This document shows, one piece after another, positions 47,801-58,116 of a DNA stretch of 64,000 nt. This DNA is from Zoroaster sp. YZ-2022 (taxonomy: Eukaryota > Echinodermata > Asteroidea > Forcipulatida > Zoroasteridae). The stretch is from the NCBI GenBank assembly GCA_029582265.1, contig CM055820.1, forward strand, positions 19,502,212 to 19,566,211, written 5' to 3'. Within the stretch, counting starts at the first letter, position 1. The number at the start of each line of letters is the position of its first letter. The notes under the pieces were generated by a model. It was not told the DNA's origin and did not search any database. It saw only the letters and a list, made by a program, of their open reading frames with translations. The position numbers and the translations under genes were made by a program.

Positions 47801-50036
47801 CACCTTGTAGCAGTAGCACAAATGGATACCGATGATCTGAAATATAAACTAATCATGTAAAAACAATATTAAATGTTTTCAAAGAGGGACGAAGAATAAT
47901 GGGTCATGCTAACAAAACACACATAACTTAGAATGCCCTCATATGTTATTATCAGGATGATGGATTGATGTAACTTCAGAAAACTTATGCAACTTTAGAA
48001 ATATGATCCCTTCAGAACAATGCCTTTATGTTAGGTTTTACAATGGTATAAAAAGTTACATGTGACGTCTTCCTTCCTCCATGATGTGACTGTTTCATTA
48101 TCTCAATAAATGTGCTGATATTTGTTTCTGGACTACTTTAGTGAGAAAATTAAGTGCTAGTATCAAGTAAACTGCAATGCATCCATCACCACACAAGACA
48201 TAAGCACTACTAGTATTATGAGGAACTGTAGACACTATAGTGTAGCTAAATTAACCGGATGTCAACCCGTACACATGCCAGTAAATATTCAGTAATAAAT
48301 ATTTTTACGGGTCGAGTTGACCAAAATGAGTATGAGTTGGTAATAGTACGAGTTGGCACGCATACGAGTTGACCTGTTTTCACTGGGAAAGAATACAACA
48401 TTGTGGATAAAGTTTTAAAAAGAATTGCTTTTTGAAAATAAAAATCACAATCTTCAATGTAGGTTGGTGGGGTCATGTGAGTGGATCATAGGGCAGTCAG
48501 GAGGAATGCAATCATCCACACACACACACACATTTACAATAATTGTACCACAGATTTATTGGTTACCTTGGGGCTTGTGTTTTAGATGCTTTCTAGGCTG
48601 TTGAACTGATTCTCACTGATGCCAGCCATTGCATCTAATTCCAATTACTCAGCATACTGGAAAGCTAAAATACAAAATATAAAGAAATGTTCAAATGATT
48701 CTGTGAAAAATAAATTCTGAATAGGGAAAGACCAACATGTATTACTCCAGTAAGAGAATGCCCTTTATAATTGCAAAAACAACCTTCATCACCCCTACCC
48801 CATTTGCATTTTCCATCCTGAATGTTGGTGTGCACATGTTGTCCACCAACACACCTGCATGTTTATTTTCCAATTAACTCATCTTAACTCATCCCTCTGC
48901 AGCTTTTTCTTCATTTATTAGTTTTCTTTTTTTTTATGCAGGCTCTTCATCTTTTTTTATGTTATAAGACCTGACCTTTCTTTAAAGCATAGAGGGACAG
49001 ACTTTTTATGTTTAATAATAACAAAACAACAAATGTAACCTAGCTCAGAAAAAACAGGTGCCCCTATGACAATTTTGTGACTACAACTAGCAGACTAATC
49101 AAGTAAAAGCATCTCTTTAGGTTGAGTTAGGGATATATTTCGCTGACACGAAGAACATGCAGAATTGCAGAAGAGACAACAACACACGAACATGTATATA
49201 TTTACATGGATTTGCATACATGTACTGTACAGGCGAGTTACACAATGAAGTATTTTCCAACGATGCTCTTTTGACTTTGACTGCATGGCACAGTTTTTAA
49301 ACTTTTTTCTGGACAATATAGCATCTATCCATGCTCAGTCATTATCCTTAGTTAAAATGCAAACGTAAAATCATGTAGGTACACTGCAAAAACAGGGAAA
49401 GAGTAGACTCAATATAGTTTTTACGAAACAGATGCAGTACAACAGTTTCGTCCGTCACGAACCTCCATTGGAGTACCTACATGCAATAATTATGTCTACG
49501 ATAGGCCTACTTTACAAACACACATTCTAGGCCAATAAACCTCTAAATAATGTCTACTCACCTCTTAATAATGCAATTATATTTTCCTCTTTCTCGGTAA
49601 CCCATTTTATTTTCTTGTATTTTGCTTTGGAGTTAAAAAGAACGGCAAAATTCCTCAGTATTTTTTCATGTAAACGAGAATTAAATGGCCGCCGCTGAAA
49701 ATGTTTTGCTTGTGATAAAATGTCACGTGATCACTGATACGCAATGTGATTGGAGATTGCCTCGACAGATTGCCTCAAAGTAGAAAGCCAGCTAGTATAG
49801 TCTACTCATTGCCACTGGATTGCATGAAATGCCACACAGGGCAATCTCCGAGCAATCTCATTGCCAGCAACTTTTATTGCCTGAAAATTGCCCGAAAATT
49901 GCCCCGTGTGACAAGGCCTTTACGTTGTAGGCCAATATTAAACTCCGTATATTGCTGTGTGTACGTATTCTGTGCACGCGCGATATGTCTATTCGTACAT
50001 ACAGGGAATAGTAATTCAGCGTATTGTTTCATTTAA
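44890..50036. other. no recognised gene
   Basis: About 5 kb without a supportable exon, RNA or mobile element. Positions 45660-45790 (AGGAAGTAAAGGTCAGATTA...) weakly resemble the 152 bp repeats at 50037-50340. A (CA)n tract lies at about 48517-48532. At 49740-49900 the phrases GCAATCTC and ATTGCC recur several times (GGAGATTGCC, GGGCAATCTC, CATTGCC), suggesting a decayed repeat. Small open frames are not convincing. Confidence 0.4.
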
Positions 50037-50340
50037 CCTTCCGGTTTCGACCGGAAGGAAAGGTCAGATTGGTGTCACGTCTGAAAACGAAATGTGACAT
50101 AGTTCAAGATCTTTAGGATAATAAAAAGATTGTGAAAATATCTTCTATGGTTCATGAGATATGATTTTTTGAAATTTTGAAATGTTCAACTTCCGGTTTC
50201 GACCGGAAGGAGAGGTTAGATTGGGATCACGTCTAAAAACGAAAAATCACATAATTCAACATCTTTCAGGTGATGCAAAGATTGTGAAAATATCTTTTGT
50301 GGTTCATGAGATATGAATTTTTGAAATATTAAACTTTGAT
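50037..50340 (+). repeat. two 152 bp tandem units starting with a palindrome
   Basis: Each unit begins with the palindrome CTTCCGGTTTCGACCGGAAG (about 50038 and 50190), then AGGTCAGATTGG / AGGTTAGATTGG, and later AAGATTGTGAAAATATCTT and GGTTCATGAGATATGA. The class is unknown. Confidence 0.8.
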
Positions 50341-50520
50341 TTAGCGTAATTCGACAGCTGATGACGTAATCATGACGTCACAGCAAACGGTTTCGTCTGC
50401 CTGATATGTTCTGTTTATGTGTTAAGTTTGAAGGCTGTAAATGCTCAGCAAGGATGCCTTTGTTGCCGGACAAGCGCCACTGAGAAGAAGTAAAAAAAAA
50501 AAAAAACAGTACAAAAACAA

Positions 50521-50551
50521 TAGGTGTTCGCGCTGCGCGTTCGAACACCTA
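50521..50551. repeat. hairpin TAGGTGTTCG...CGAACACCTA
   Basis: A 10 bp perfect inverted repeat around CGCTGCGCGTT, directly before the SINE tail. It probably belongs to the end of the 50037-50340 repeat element. Confidence 0.7.
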
Positions 50552-50887
50552 ATAATGTGTGGACTTATATAGCGCACGTATCCACCAACTAAGTGGTGCT
50601 CAAGGCGCATTATATTATTACCCCTGCTCATCAGGCTCATAAATCATTCCTGAAACCATCTCAGCTCCCTGGGGAGTATACAGCTCAATTGCTGCCATTA
50701 CAGCGCATATAGGGCTAATCAACCAACTCTGCCCTCACAGGTACCCGTTTAACCCCTGGGTGGAGAGAAGCAATTATGGTTAAGTGTCTTGCTCAAGGAC
50801 ACAAGTGTCACGGCCGGGATTCGAACCCACATTCTGCTGCTAACACCAGAACTTGAGTCCGGTAAGCTAGACCGCTCGGCCACGACC
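50551..50887 (-). mobile_element. tRNA-Leu-derived SINE, family 1 (copy b)
   Basis: Reverse copy of 28225-28571 at near full length. Box B reads GGATTCGAACCC and box A CCGCTCGGCCA on the plus strand. It keeps the CTCCCTGGGGAGTATACAGC body. Confidence 0.9.
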
Positions 50888-51119
50888 GCTTTGCACCAAA
50901 CCATACCGCCTAGCTCCGCGAGTGTAAAATTCTCTGCCTTTGTGTACGTCACGAACGTTTCGTTAAAACTTCGAAAATTCGGGTGATCAATTTTTGATTA
51001 TTAGATAAACAATTAGTAATCCACTCGACACAAAAAAACATTTAAAATTGTTTTTAATTCATACCAATCAATAAAACAGCACCAAAAAATTAAGTTTGTA
51101 AATACACTCTTCACAGGAC

Positions 51120-52545
51120 CTTTAACTTCTTTGATACAACATATCCAGCTGATGTGTCCGTTTCAGGATCTTATTTTTAATTCCAGTAATTGGAGCGGTA
51201 TTGATGACTATGCCAGTAATAAGCAAATTACAATCCATTAAACATGTGATATAAATCATATAATAAATTCAAAATGTTACAAAGCGTCAATTGATAAACC
51301 TTACAATAAACTTAAAATTAAAAGAGATGTCAAGACTGAATTCAAACAGTATCCATTATATGATACAAACAAAACACTATGGCAGGTCTTGTTGCTATAG
51401 GAAATTAATCCATTCAGTCTGTTAGGCCAAAACAAAAAGTCTTCGGTTTCTGGTCTTCGCGGGCCTCGCCTCAGACCCGCGCGTCGGCATTTTTAATTTT
51501 CTTTTTTTTGTTGCTATGAAACGATGTCCAATTGCAGCCAAAATTGCTGGATCGATTGGAATTCTGCCGTGCTGTGTAATGAACATTTGCTCGATTTGTG
51601 CGGCCTCTCTTAGCCACCATACTTTATGTATGGGAAATTTGGTCCCGGCGTATCACGTATTTCACTGTTGGCAAAAAAGGGAAAGATGGCCAAAAAAGCG
51701 CGTCCGGTGACCAGACACCGGAGACTTTTTTGTTGGCCTTAAAGTTGCCCTTAAAGTTGAGTGCGATATGCAACATGTGCATAAATGTAGGCCCCTATAC
51801 CAATGCACAAAATATCATGCCATTCTCCCATGTGATAACCAGCTGAACACACCCAATTTGTATTGCATTATAACGGCATCTACAACAACCCAAAGACAAA
51901 AAAATTGTATAACTATAACCTAGAGGTATCATGGTGGCTATCAAGGATGTGGAATCTGGACTCTGAGCTTGGTTGAGAGAAATCCGTTGTCTAAAGTTAT
52001 AGTTATACAAATTTCCTTTTTCTTTTTTACCAACAGTGAAATACGTGATACGCCGGGACCAAAATTTAATTTCCCATACACAAAGAATGGTGGCTAAGAG
52101 AGGCCGCACAAATCGAGCAAACGTTCATTACACAACACGGCAGAATTCCAATTGATCCAGCAATTTTGGCTGCAATTGGACATCGTTTCATAGCAAAAAT
52201 AAAGAAAATTAAAAATGCCGACGCGCGGGTCTGAGGCGACGCCCGCGAAGACCAGAAACCGCAGACTTTTTTGTTTTGGCCTAACAGACTGAATGGGTTA
52301 ATTTCCTATTGACGCAATTGACGCAATGGTTGCCCTTGGTAACTGGCTCGCTTTGAAACATTTTGAATGTATTATATGATTTATATCACATGTTGAATGG
52401 ATAGTAATTAGCCTATTACTGGCATAGTCATCAATACCGCTCCAATTACTGGAATTAAAAATGAGATCCTGAAACGGACACATCAGCTGGATATAGTTTA
52501 TGAATCTGATCAGATGTTGTATCAAAGAACTTAACATGGGAAATG
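51120..52545. repeat. large foldback repeat A with M1 elements
   Basis: Arms 51120-51670 and about 52030-52545 are inverted copies. TCCAGCTGATGTGTCCG at about 51148 pairs with CGGACACATCAGCTGGA at about 52475, and GACCCGCGCGTCGGCA at about 51475 pairs with GCCGACGCGCGGGTC at about 52216. The outer part of the right arm (AACATGGGAAATGTAGTACA, about 52534) is missing on the left. It sits between a SINE and the 3' flank of GPCR copy 2. Confidence 0.8.
51422..51742. mobile_element. MITE family M1, copy A
   Basis: Left end TTAGGCCAAAACAAAAAGTC, then TTTCTGGTC. The right end is the inverted GACCAGACACCGGAGAC, then TTTTTTGTTGGCCTTAA. Imperfect inverted ends of about 35 bp, no coding content. Compare copy B (58617-58949), a reversed partial copy at 52005-52284, and a fragment near 58398. 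Confidence 0.75.
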
Positions 52546-52554
52546 TAGTACATT

Positions 52555-53658
52555 ATAACATATCCAACCCTTGTACACTATTGGCATTGGAAATAAGGTT
52601 TACCAGTTCTGAAAGTATATTTGGTGTAATTTCGATTTTATTAACATAAAGTGAATTCTGGTTTCTAGTATTCTACGCGTAGCATAAATGAATTATTTAC
52701 ATTCTGTACTGCCTTTGTTGTGAAAAATATTATGGCTACAAGGAAACTGTATATCATGTAGACGTATTCAGATTGGGTAAGACTTCATGAAGCTGAGAAG
52801 ATGGGGCCAAATTAATTCAGTCCGACGGCGGCGGAATAATTTTGAAAGTGGGGGTTTAAAAACTAGAAACTAGAAATTTACAATTTAAAAAGTGGAATTA
52901 AACATGAGACATAATTTTATCTGTTACCTTATTTTGTGGGCGTGGGTCTAGAACACGGAAAACAGAAATTGGTGATACGTTTACGAACCCCGCAACCCCT
53001 CTACACACCTTGTAGATACACTTTCAGAAAGGAAAGGAAAAGGACATCAAAACTTGAATTAAAAAATCACAATGTGCAAACTGTACTTAGTATCCCAAAT
53101 AAAAGACCTAATTATTGCAACCACAATCATTTTTATTTGTTTATACTGTAGATCTAAATCCGTGTAGGCCAATTTGTTATAATTATTTGATGTTGAAGTG
53201 TTGAAAGACCTGTTCTTGAATACATCAGTGTAGTTCTGGCAAAAGGCCTGTGAGATTGTTTGGATAGGAGATTAATCCATTGTTTGGATTACTAGAGGTA
53301 TCATGCTAGCTATTGGTGTTACTTGGAAACAATGAAAAGGATGTGGAATCTGGACTCTGAGCTTAGATGAGAGAAATCCGTAATTAAATGAACGGATGTT
53401 TCCAAATAATAATATCATACCTTCCCTATAAATCTCCCACAATGCACAGTAATCGGCTGCATGCTTATTAAGTTATAGATACAAGTGCTGAGTATAAAGA
53501 CAAAATCGACTTCTAATTGTCATGAATGTCCATAAATGAAAATATATTCGAAACCAAAAGAGCGCCCTCCTACAGAAAAACTTGAATATAAGTTTCCGTC
53601 GTGCAAAAACGTTCTACACATTGTTTATTTGTTCGGTATTTTCAGTTATATTATCAAT
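52555..53658. other. 3' flank block of GPCR copy 2
   Basis: No gene. The same block lies downstream of copy 3 (59455-60618). AATAAA on the minus strand at 53624-53629 lies about 30 bp after the copy 2 stop and is a good polyadenylation signal. Confidence 0.75.
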
Positions 53659-54874
53659 TCAACAAAGTTTGATCTTGCGCAGTACTTCCTTGCAATCTTT
53701 TCTGAACCGTCTGTTTGCGATTCCATAAATTAATGGATTGACAGCATTGTTGACAAAAAGAAGGATCGTTAGATTTCTTAGTATTTCCAAAGATTTAGGG
53801 TTAATATCTGCACCACTATAAGCAGCAAATATGACAATGATGTATGCAATATGGCAGCCACGTCAGAATGAACACCACGCTAGTGATTAAGAGCATCTTT
53901 GTTGTCTTACGCTGTAGGACAGTGTCGACTTTTTGGAATTGTCCTTTGTCCTTGGCTTGGATTTGTCTAGGGTTTCTATCACCTCTAACTTCGGCCGTCT
54001 CTTCCTTTATTGGATTAACTTGATGTGGGCCTACAGTGGCTAGTTTGTTTAGTTGAATCTCACATTGTCCACTGGTCTCTCCTTTTGACGAATCAGGGAT
54101 TACTTGGGTTGATGTGGATGCACCATTGCTCTTATTGTTGATCTTGTTGGAACGTGTGGTATAACTCGAGCTTGGTTGATCGACGGTCGTCTGCAAACTT
54201 GAAATATCCGGTACATTACCAATGTTCGAGATTCCAGAAGGTTGCCTTGTCAAACCTTGTTCGCCTTGACTAACATTGTTCAATTCTCGCGTTGTTGACA
54301 CATCACCAACCTTAACATGTTCCCGAATAGTCAGGTAAATTTTTCCATACCAGACGGCGATACAAAAATATGAGGTAAAAACACCCGCCAACTGACATGC
54401 ATGCACTATAATGTCAAAAATACGATCATATCTATCAGTGAAAAGTGCGATAAAATGTGGGAGATTGCTGACAACAGAACTCAGAAATGCTGCCAGGGCT
54501 AAAATCTTACTCCGTTTATAGGTGAAAAATCGCCTTTGGTGTCGACAAATGCAGTCGAAACGATCCGCTGCGATTACTAACGTGAGCATAATGTAGGTAC
54601 CAACGATTGAGTTCTCCAATGGTTTGATTATTGGAGGATGTACACAACCTAAATAAAGTGAAAATGAGATAATTCGCAGTAAGCATACTGACAGATCAGT
54701 CCAGGCCAAAGCCATTATTAACACATGGGTACTGGTTTTCAATGTCTTAGTCCAGTATACACGGAGGATGAGGCAGTTACCAGGTACTCCAAACAACGAA
54801 ATGACAAATATGAAAATCTGTCTAAACAGATTTTGTGAAATATCAGTGTAGATTGACGCTCCCGCGGTTTCCAT
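53659..54874 (-). pseudogene. GPCR copy 2, single 2 bp frameshift in TM6
   Basis: Nearly complete paralogue of copy 1. It starts at the conserved ATG (54872-54874, ACCATGG) and reads openly through TM1 (GVPGN), TM2 (AWTD), DRFDCICRH, the loop 3 domain and into TM6 (LTWLPYC). Around 53841-53846 two bases are missing relative to copies 1 and 3 (GATGTATG versus GATGAATATG). The frame shifts and stops nine residues later. TM7, NPLIY and helix 8 are intact in another frame down to the normal TGA at 53659-53661. It has a Cys in ECL1 (LGCVH) but none in ECL2. If the indel is a sequencing error this is an intact receptor; otherwise it is a very young pseudogene. Confidence 0.85.
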
Positions 54875-55069
54875 GGTGTCAGTTAATATTGTTCCCACAA
54901 AGGAAGTTTCGCCAAATCTGGGGAAAATATGATGCACACCTGATGCCTTGTTCTATCACATGTGTTGAAATACAAACGACGCATAGAGTTATTATGCCTA
55001 TGTAGGTCTATACTGAAACACAGCCGAATTGGCATGCATATGAATTATATTACAATGCCTCAGAAAGGT

Positions 55070-55080
55070 CGTCCAATCAC
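55070..55080 (-). promoter_or_regulatory. CCAAT element upstream of GPCR copy 2
   Basis: CGTCCAATCAC, 196 bp upstream of the start codon, as in copies 1 and 3. Confidence 0.4.
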
Positions 55081-55167
55081 AAAGCAGGATACCTGTTGAC
55101 CTGTTTCTTGTACAATTGTATTATTAGCTACAAGGGTATAACGCAATTAGAAACATTTTGTCCATAT

Positions 55168-55884
55168 AGACTTCCGGGCACCTCGCATAGCATTTCAACG
55201 TGTATTGTGTGCAAATGTTTTATGAAAAGAACTTTATTGTGCTGTTTTAATCAATTTCATCCATTGAATATGGTTTGACTTAATAAAAGCTTGGTTTACA
55301 TTTTGTAAATTGTAAACAATTTCGCAAATCTTGTTCAATTTTTTTTATTTTAAATCCGACCTTGATTTCTGCTTTCACGTTTGATAGCCCATGCAACAAA
55401 ATAGGACGTGCGACGTTTTCCCCTTCGGATGCTGCCGGTGGTGGTAGTAAGATCGATCAAGCACTCGCAAAGGATGTAACGTCACGCAAAATCCATGCGA
55501 TACAGGGTCTGTTTTCACGCTACGTAACGAAGCACTTATCCCGATTTAAAATATTACCTAACTTCGGTTTGTCAGTGCATTCGAACACGGTGTGCGTAAC
55601 ACAGTTGGCCTAAATTCGCAATTTGACACTCCGAACCGGACGTTGGAGGTCAAGCATTATTTCTTCATTTTCTCGAAAGTTTCCAAGCTTTTTAATATTT
55701 TATTTATTACATTGTAAGTTTTAAATGTAATCATTCCATCAATATGTTTTTGGGGTGGAAAAAAGGTGATGTGACAAAAATAACAATCATACAAAATTAT
55801 ACACGCGTTAACCTCCCATAGCTGATGGCTCAGAGGTGCCCGGAAGTCAATGGTGACCTTTTCATCGCGAGACTTACACAGTCT
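55168..55884. mobile_element. 717 bp DNA element with empty site in paralogue
   Basis: Compared with the copy 3 flank (TCCATATTGG at 62131-62140), copy 2 carries an insert between TCCATAT and ATTGG. The ends are AGACT and AGTCT with an AT duplication. The right end continues inward to GAGGTGCCCGGAAGTC. Near the left end, ACTTCCGGGCACCTC is its inverted partner, but about 35 bp have been deleted between two GACT repeats. No transposase is recognised. Confidence 0.8.
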
Positions 55885-56770
55885 ATTGGAACACGATTCC
55901 TCAAACAAATTTCACATGGTGTCATGCACCGCAATTAGCCTTGCTTAATTTTTTTGTTTTATTTTATTTGTTTATTTGTTATCTACACAGTATGCACCGA
56001 TGAAATGTCTGGTTTTATCCACAACATTGGCAATTGCAATATTATCAAATTAACGAATAGGCCTATAAAGGCTTACTTGGGGTAATTTTAGCACAAGTAT
56101 ATATACGCTCATCTTGGGATATTCTGTTTGAAGTGTATTAATCTTATAGAGAAAAAACAGTTACATTATACGAAGAAACAAAACTGAAAAAAATTATGTT
56201 GAATTTTAGATGTTGCCGACGTGTCTGTCAACGTTTAAACAAAAAAACATTCTAAACATGAAACGGTTTGAGGTAATTGTTATGAGACTTTGGCAGGTTA
56301 GTTTTATGATATATTTCTTGAGACCCTATATGGATTGCAGTGTTGTAGGTCTCGAGACCGGTCTCGAGACCGGTTTTTCCTGGTCTCGGTCTTGGTCTCG
56401 GTCTCGATACCCTGTGGTCTCGGTCTTGGTCTCGGTCTTGGACCTCTCTGGTCTCGAAGATTTGACTGGTCTCGTGTCGAGACCAGCCTTTTTAACCACT
56501 TTGCAACACATGAAAATAATCGATTATTCGTTTTTGTTTTTATTTGGTTCCGTTGAAACGTAAAACGATTTCACATTTTGTTACCAAACTTGCAGAAGAT
56601 GCCTACCTTCTTTCCCGCCCCCTGTGGTGCGATCGTCATCCAACCATCAACTCATGCCCCACGCGGCTTTATTAGGGTTCGATAAACTTGGGATCGAGTT
56701 GTGAGTGACATGTACTACCTGTTCGAAAGAACGCACGCTGTCGCCGCTGTACTAAGCATTCACATGTGGT

Positions 56771-56801
<31 letters not shown>

Positions 56802-56865
56802 ACAGTATACTACTTCCTGCACATACAGTTGTAAACGTTTTGCGCGAGGTTTTGAAGTAATCAAT

Positions 56866-57075
56866 ATGTCAAGCAACTCATCAAACTTCCCGACAGTTGA
56901 CGATGCCATCCATGCTGAGTCCACTTCCAGTGAAGAGGAGGCTGAAACACCGGCAAAGCTAGGTTCCACGAATCCTTGCCAAATACAGTCGCCATCGACA
57001 TCGCAGTGGAGGTGTTACTCCCGAAAAGGATACGACAAGGCGGCAGCTTGTGAGATACCTACAGGAGGCAATTGA
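56866..57075 (+). pseudogene. N-terminal remnant of a hAT-type transposase
   Basis: ATG at 56866 opens 69 residues, acidic and Ser-rich at first (MSSNSSNFPTVDDAIHAEST), then basic. I place it by position inside the hAT ends and not by motif. The frame stops at 57073, just before a nested MITE. The upstream frame extension runs through a (GT)n tract and is unlikely to be coding. Confidence 0.45.
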
Positions 57076-57083
57076 CTCTGTCC

Positions 57084-57337
57084 CATTGGCGGATCCAGGG
57101 GGGGGGGGGGCTAAGGGGGCTGTAGCCCTCCTAAAATCGTAAAAAAAAAAAAAACGATTAAAGAGAAAAAGAGAGAGGGGGGAGGGGAGGGGAGGGGAGA
57201 ACGCACTCTCATTTCCCCCACACTGTGCTTTGTTTTTCTCTCACTTTGATTATTTCATTGTAATTTTTGTAGTACTGAAAAATAATTGTTTTTGATTCTC
57301 AGCCCCCCCCTTAAAAAATGTTCTGGATCCGCCCATG
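57084..57337. mobile_element. hAT-like MITE nested in the hAT remnant
   Basis: Same family as 28579-28779: left end CATTGGCGGATCCAGG, right end TCTGGATCCGCCCATG. The flanks CTCTGTCC and CTCTTCCC may be a degenerate 8 bp duplication. Confidence 0.75.
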
Positions 57338-57474
57338 CTCTTCCCCCCGGGTTCAGTGTGCTACAGTTCTGGCAAGAAATGGCTAAGAAACTACCAACCC
57401 TTTCCAAGCTTGCTTACAAAGTTCTTTCAGTTCCAGCATCCTCTGCACCCCATCGTGCACGGCTGTCGGCTTGA
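57338..57474 (+). pseudogene. hAT transposase C-terminal fragment
   Basis: Reads VLQFWQEMAKKLPTLSKLAY then VLSVPASSAPHRARLSA and stops. This is the hAT dimerisation motif pattern (W....P.L..LA...L..PA.S.P). It is an orphaned 3' part of the transposase gene. Confidence 0.75.
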
Positions 57475-57751
57475 GATATTTGGGAATGCTGATATTTTTG
57501 AAATGTAATTGAAAGTGTTCGCTAAAATGGGCCACAAATGATAAAAGATTTCTTTGTTTGTTAGATGGATGTAAACTTCCGATCAAAGAAATGGCAAAAG
57601 TTATTTGTTTTTCTTGTTTTCATGAGAATAAAAGTGTTCACAAAAATCACACAAAGTTTTGTTTGACTCTTTTATTATGTTATTAATTTTATTTATGCAG
57701 GTCTCGGTCTCGGTCTCGGGCCTTCATGGTCTCGGTCTTGGTCTCGACGGG

Positions 57752-57786
<35 letters not shown>

Positions 57787-57844
57787 CCTTCCGGTCTCGG
57801 TCTCGGTCTCGGTCTCGGACTATCCGGTCTCGACTACAACACTG

Positions 57845-58116
57845 CACTATATTGTATTATGTATTACGTATAGATTCGCGACGGCATTTTTACTTTTTCC
57901 CGTCACAAAAGTATTCGGCTGCCGTGGCTGGATTGACAAGAAAAATGCATGTAATAAAACAACATAAAATACATGATGACTTGCAATGTCAAATTTACTC
58001 AAGTCAAGTCAAGTCACAAGTCATTTTTGTCAAAGTCAAGTCAAGTCGCAAGTCACAAAAATTGACGACTCGAGTCGGAATCCAGTCCGAGTCACCGACT
58101 GGAGTCAACAACAGTG
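57845..58116. repeat. segment shared with the 3 kb unit, with CAAGT repeats
   Basis: Matches about 40960-41265: TATTCGGCTGCCGTGG, AACAACATAAAATACATGAT, and the CAAGT/GACTCGAGTC repeat at 57999-58108. Three copies in the window. Confidence 0.85.

Larger units (their letters stand above)
54875..56337. other. 5' flank of GPCR copy 2
   Basis: Holds the CCAAT element (55070-55080) and a 717 bp inserted element (55168-55884). The rest (55885-56337) is colinear with 62135-62620 upstream of copy 3. Confidence 0.75.
56338..57844 (+). mobile_element. hAT transposon remnant with GGTCTC subterminal repeats
   Basis: Ends CAGTGTTGTAG and CTACAACACTG are inverted. Both subterminal regions are arrays of GGTCTCGGTCTTGGTCTCGG-type hexamers (56348-56492 and 57701-57835). 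Inside are an N-terminal frame (56866-57075) and a hAT C-terminal dimerisation segment (57338-57474). Most of the transposase is missing. No 8 bp target duplication: the right flank matches the 3 kb unit (about 40960), not the left flank's continuation. The element is therefore at a rearrangement boundary. Confidence 0.8.

Noticed and set aside
55362..55613. 83-codon frame inside the 717 bp element
   Set aside because: No transposase motifs; length is compatible with chance.
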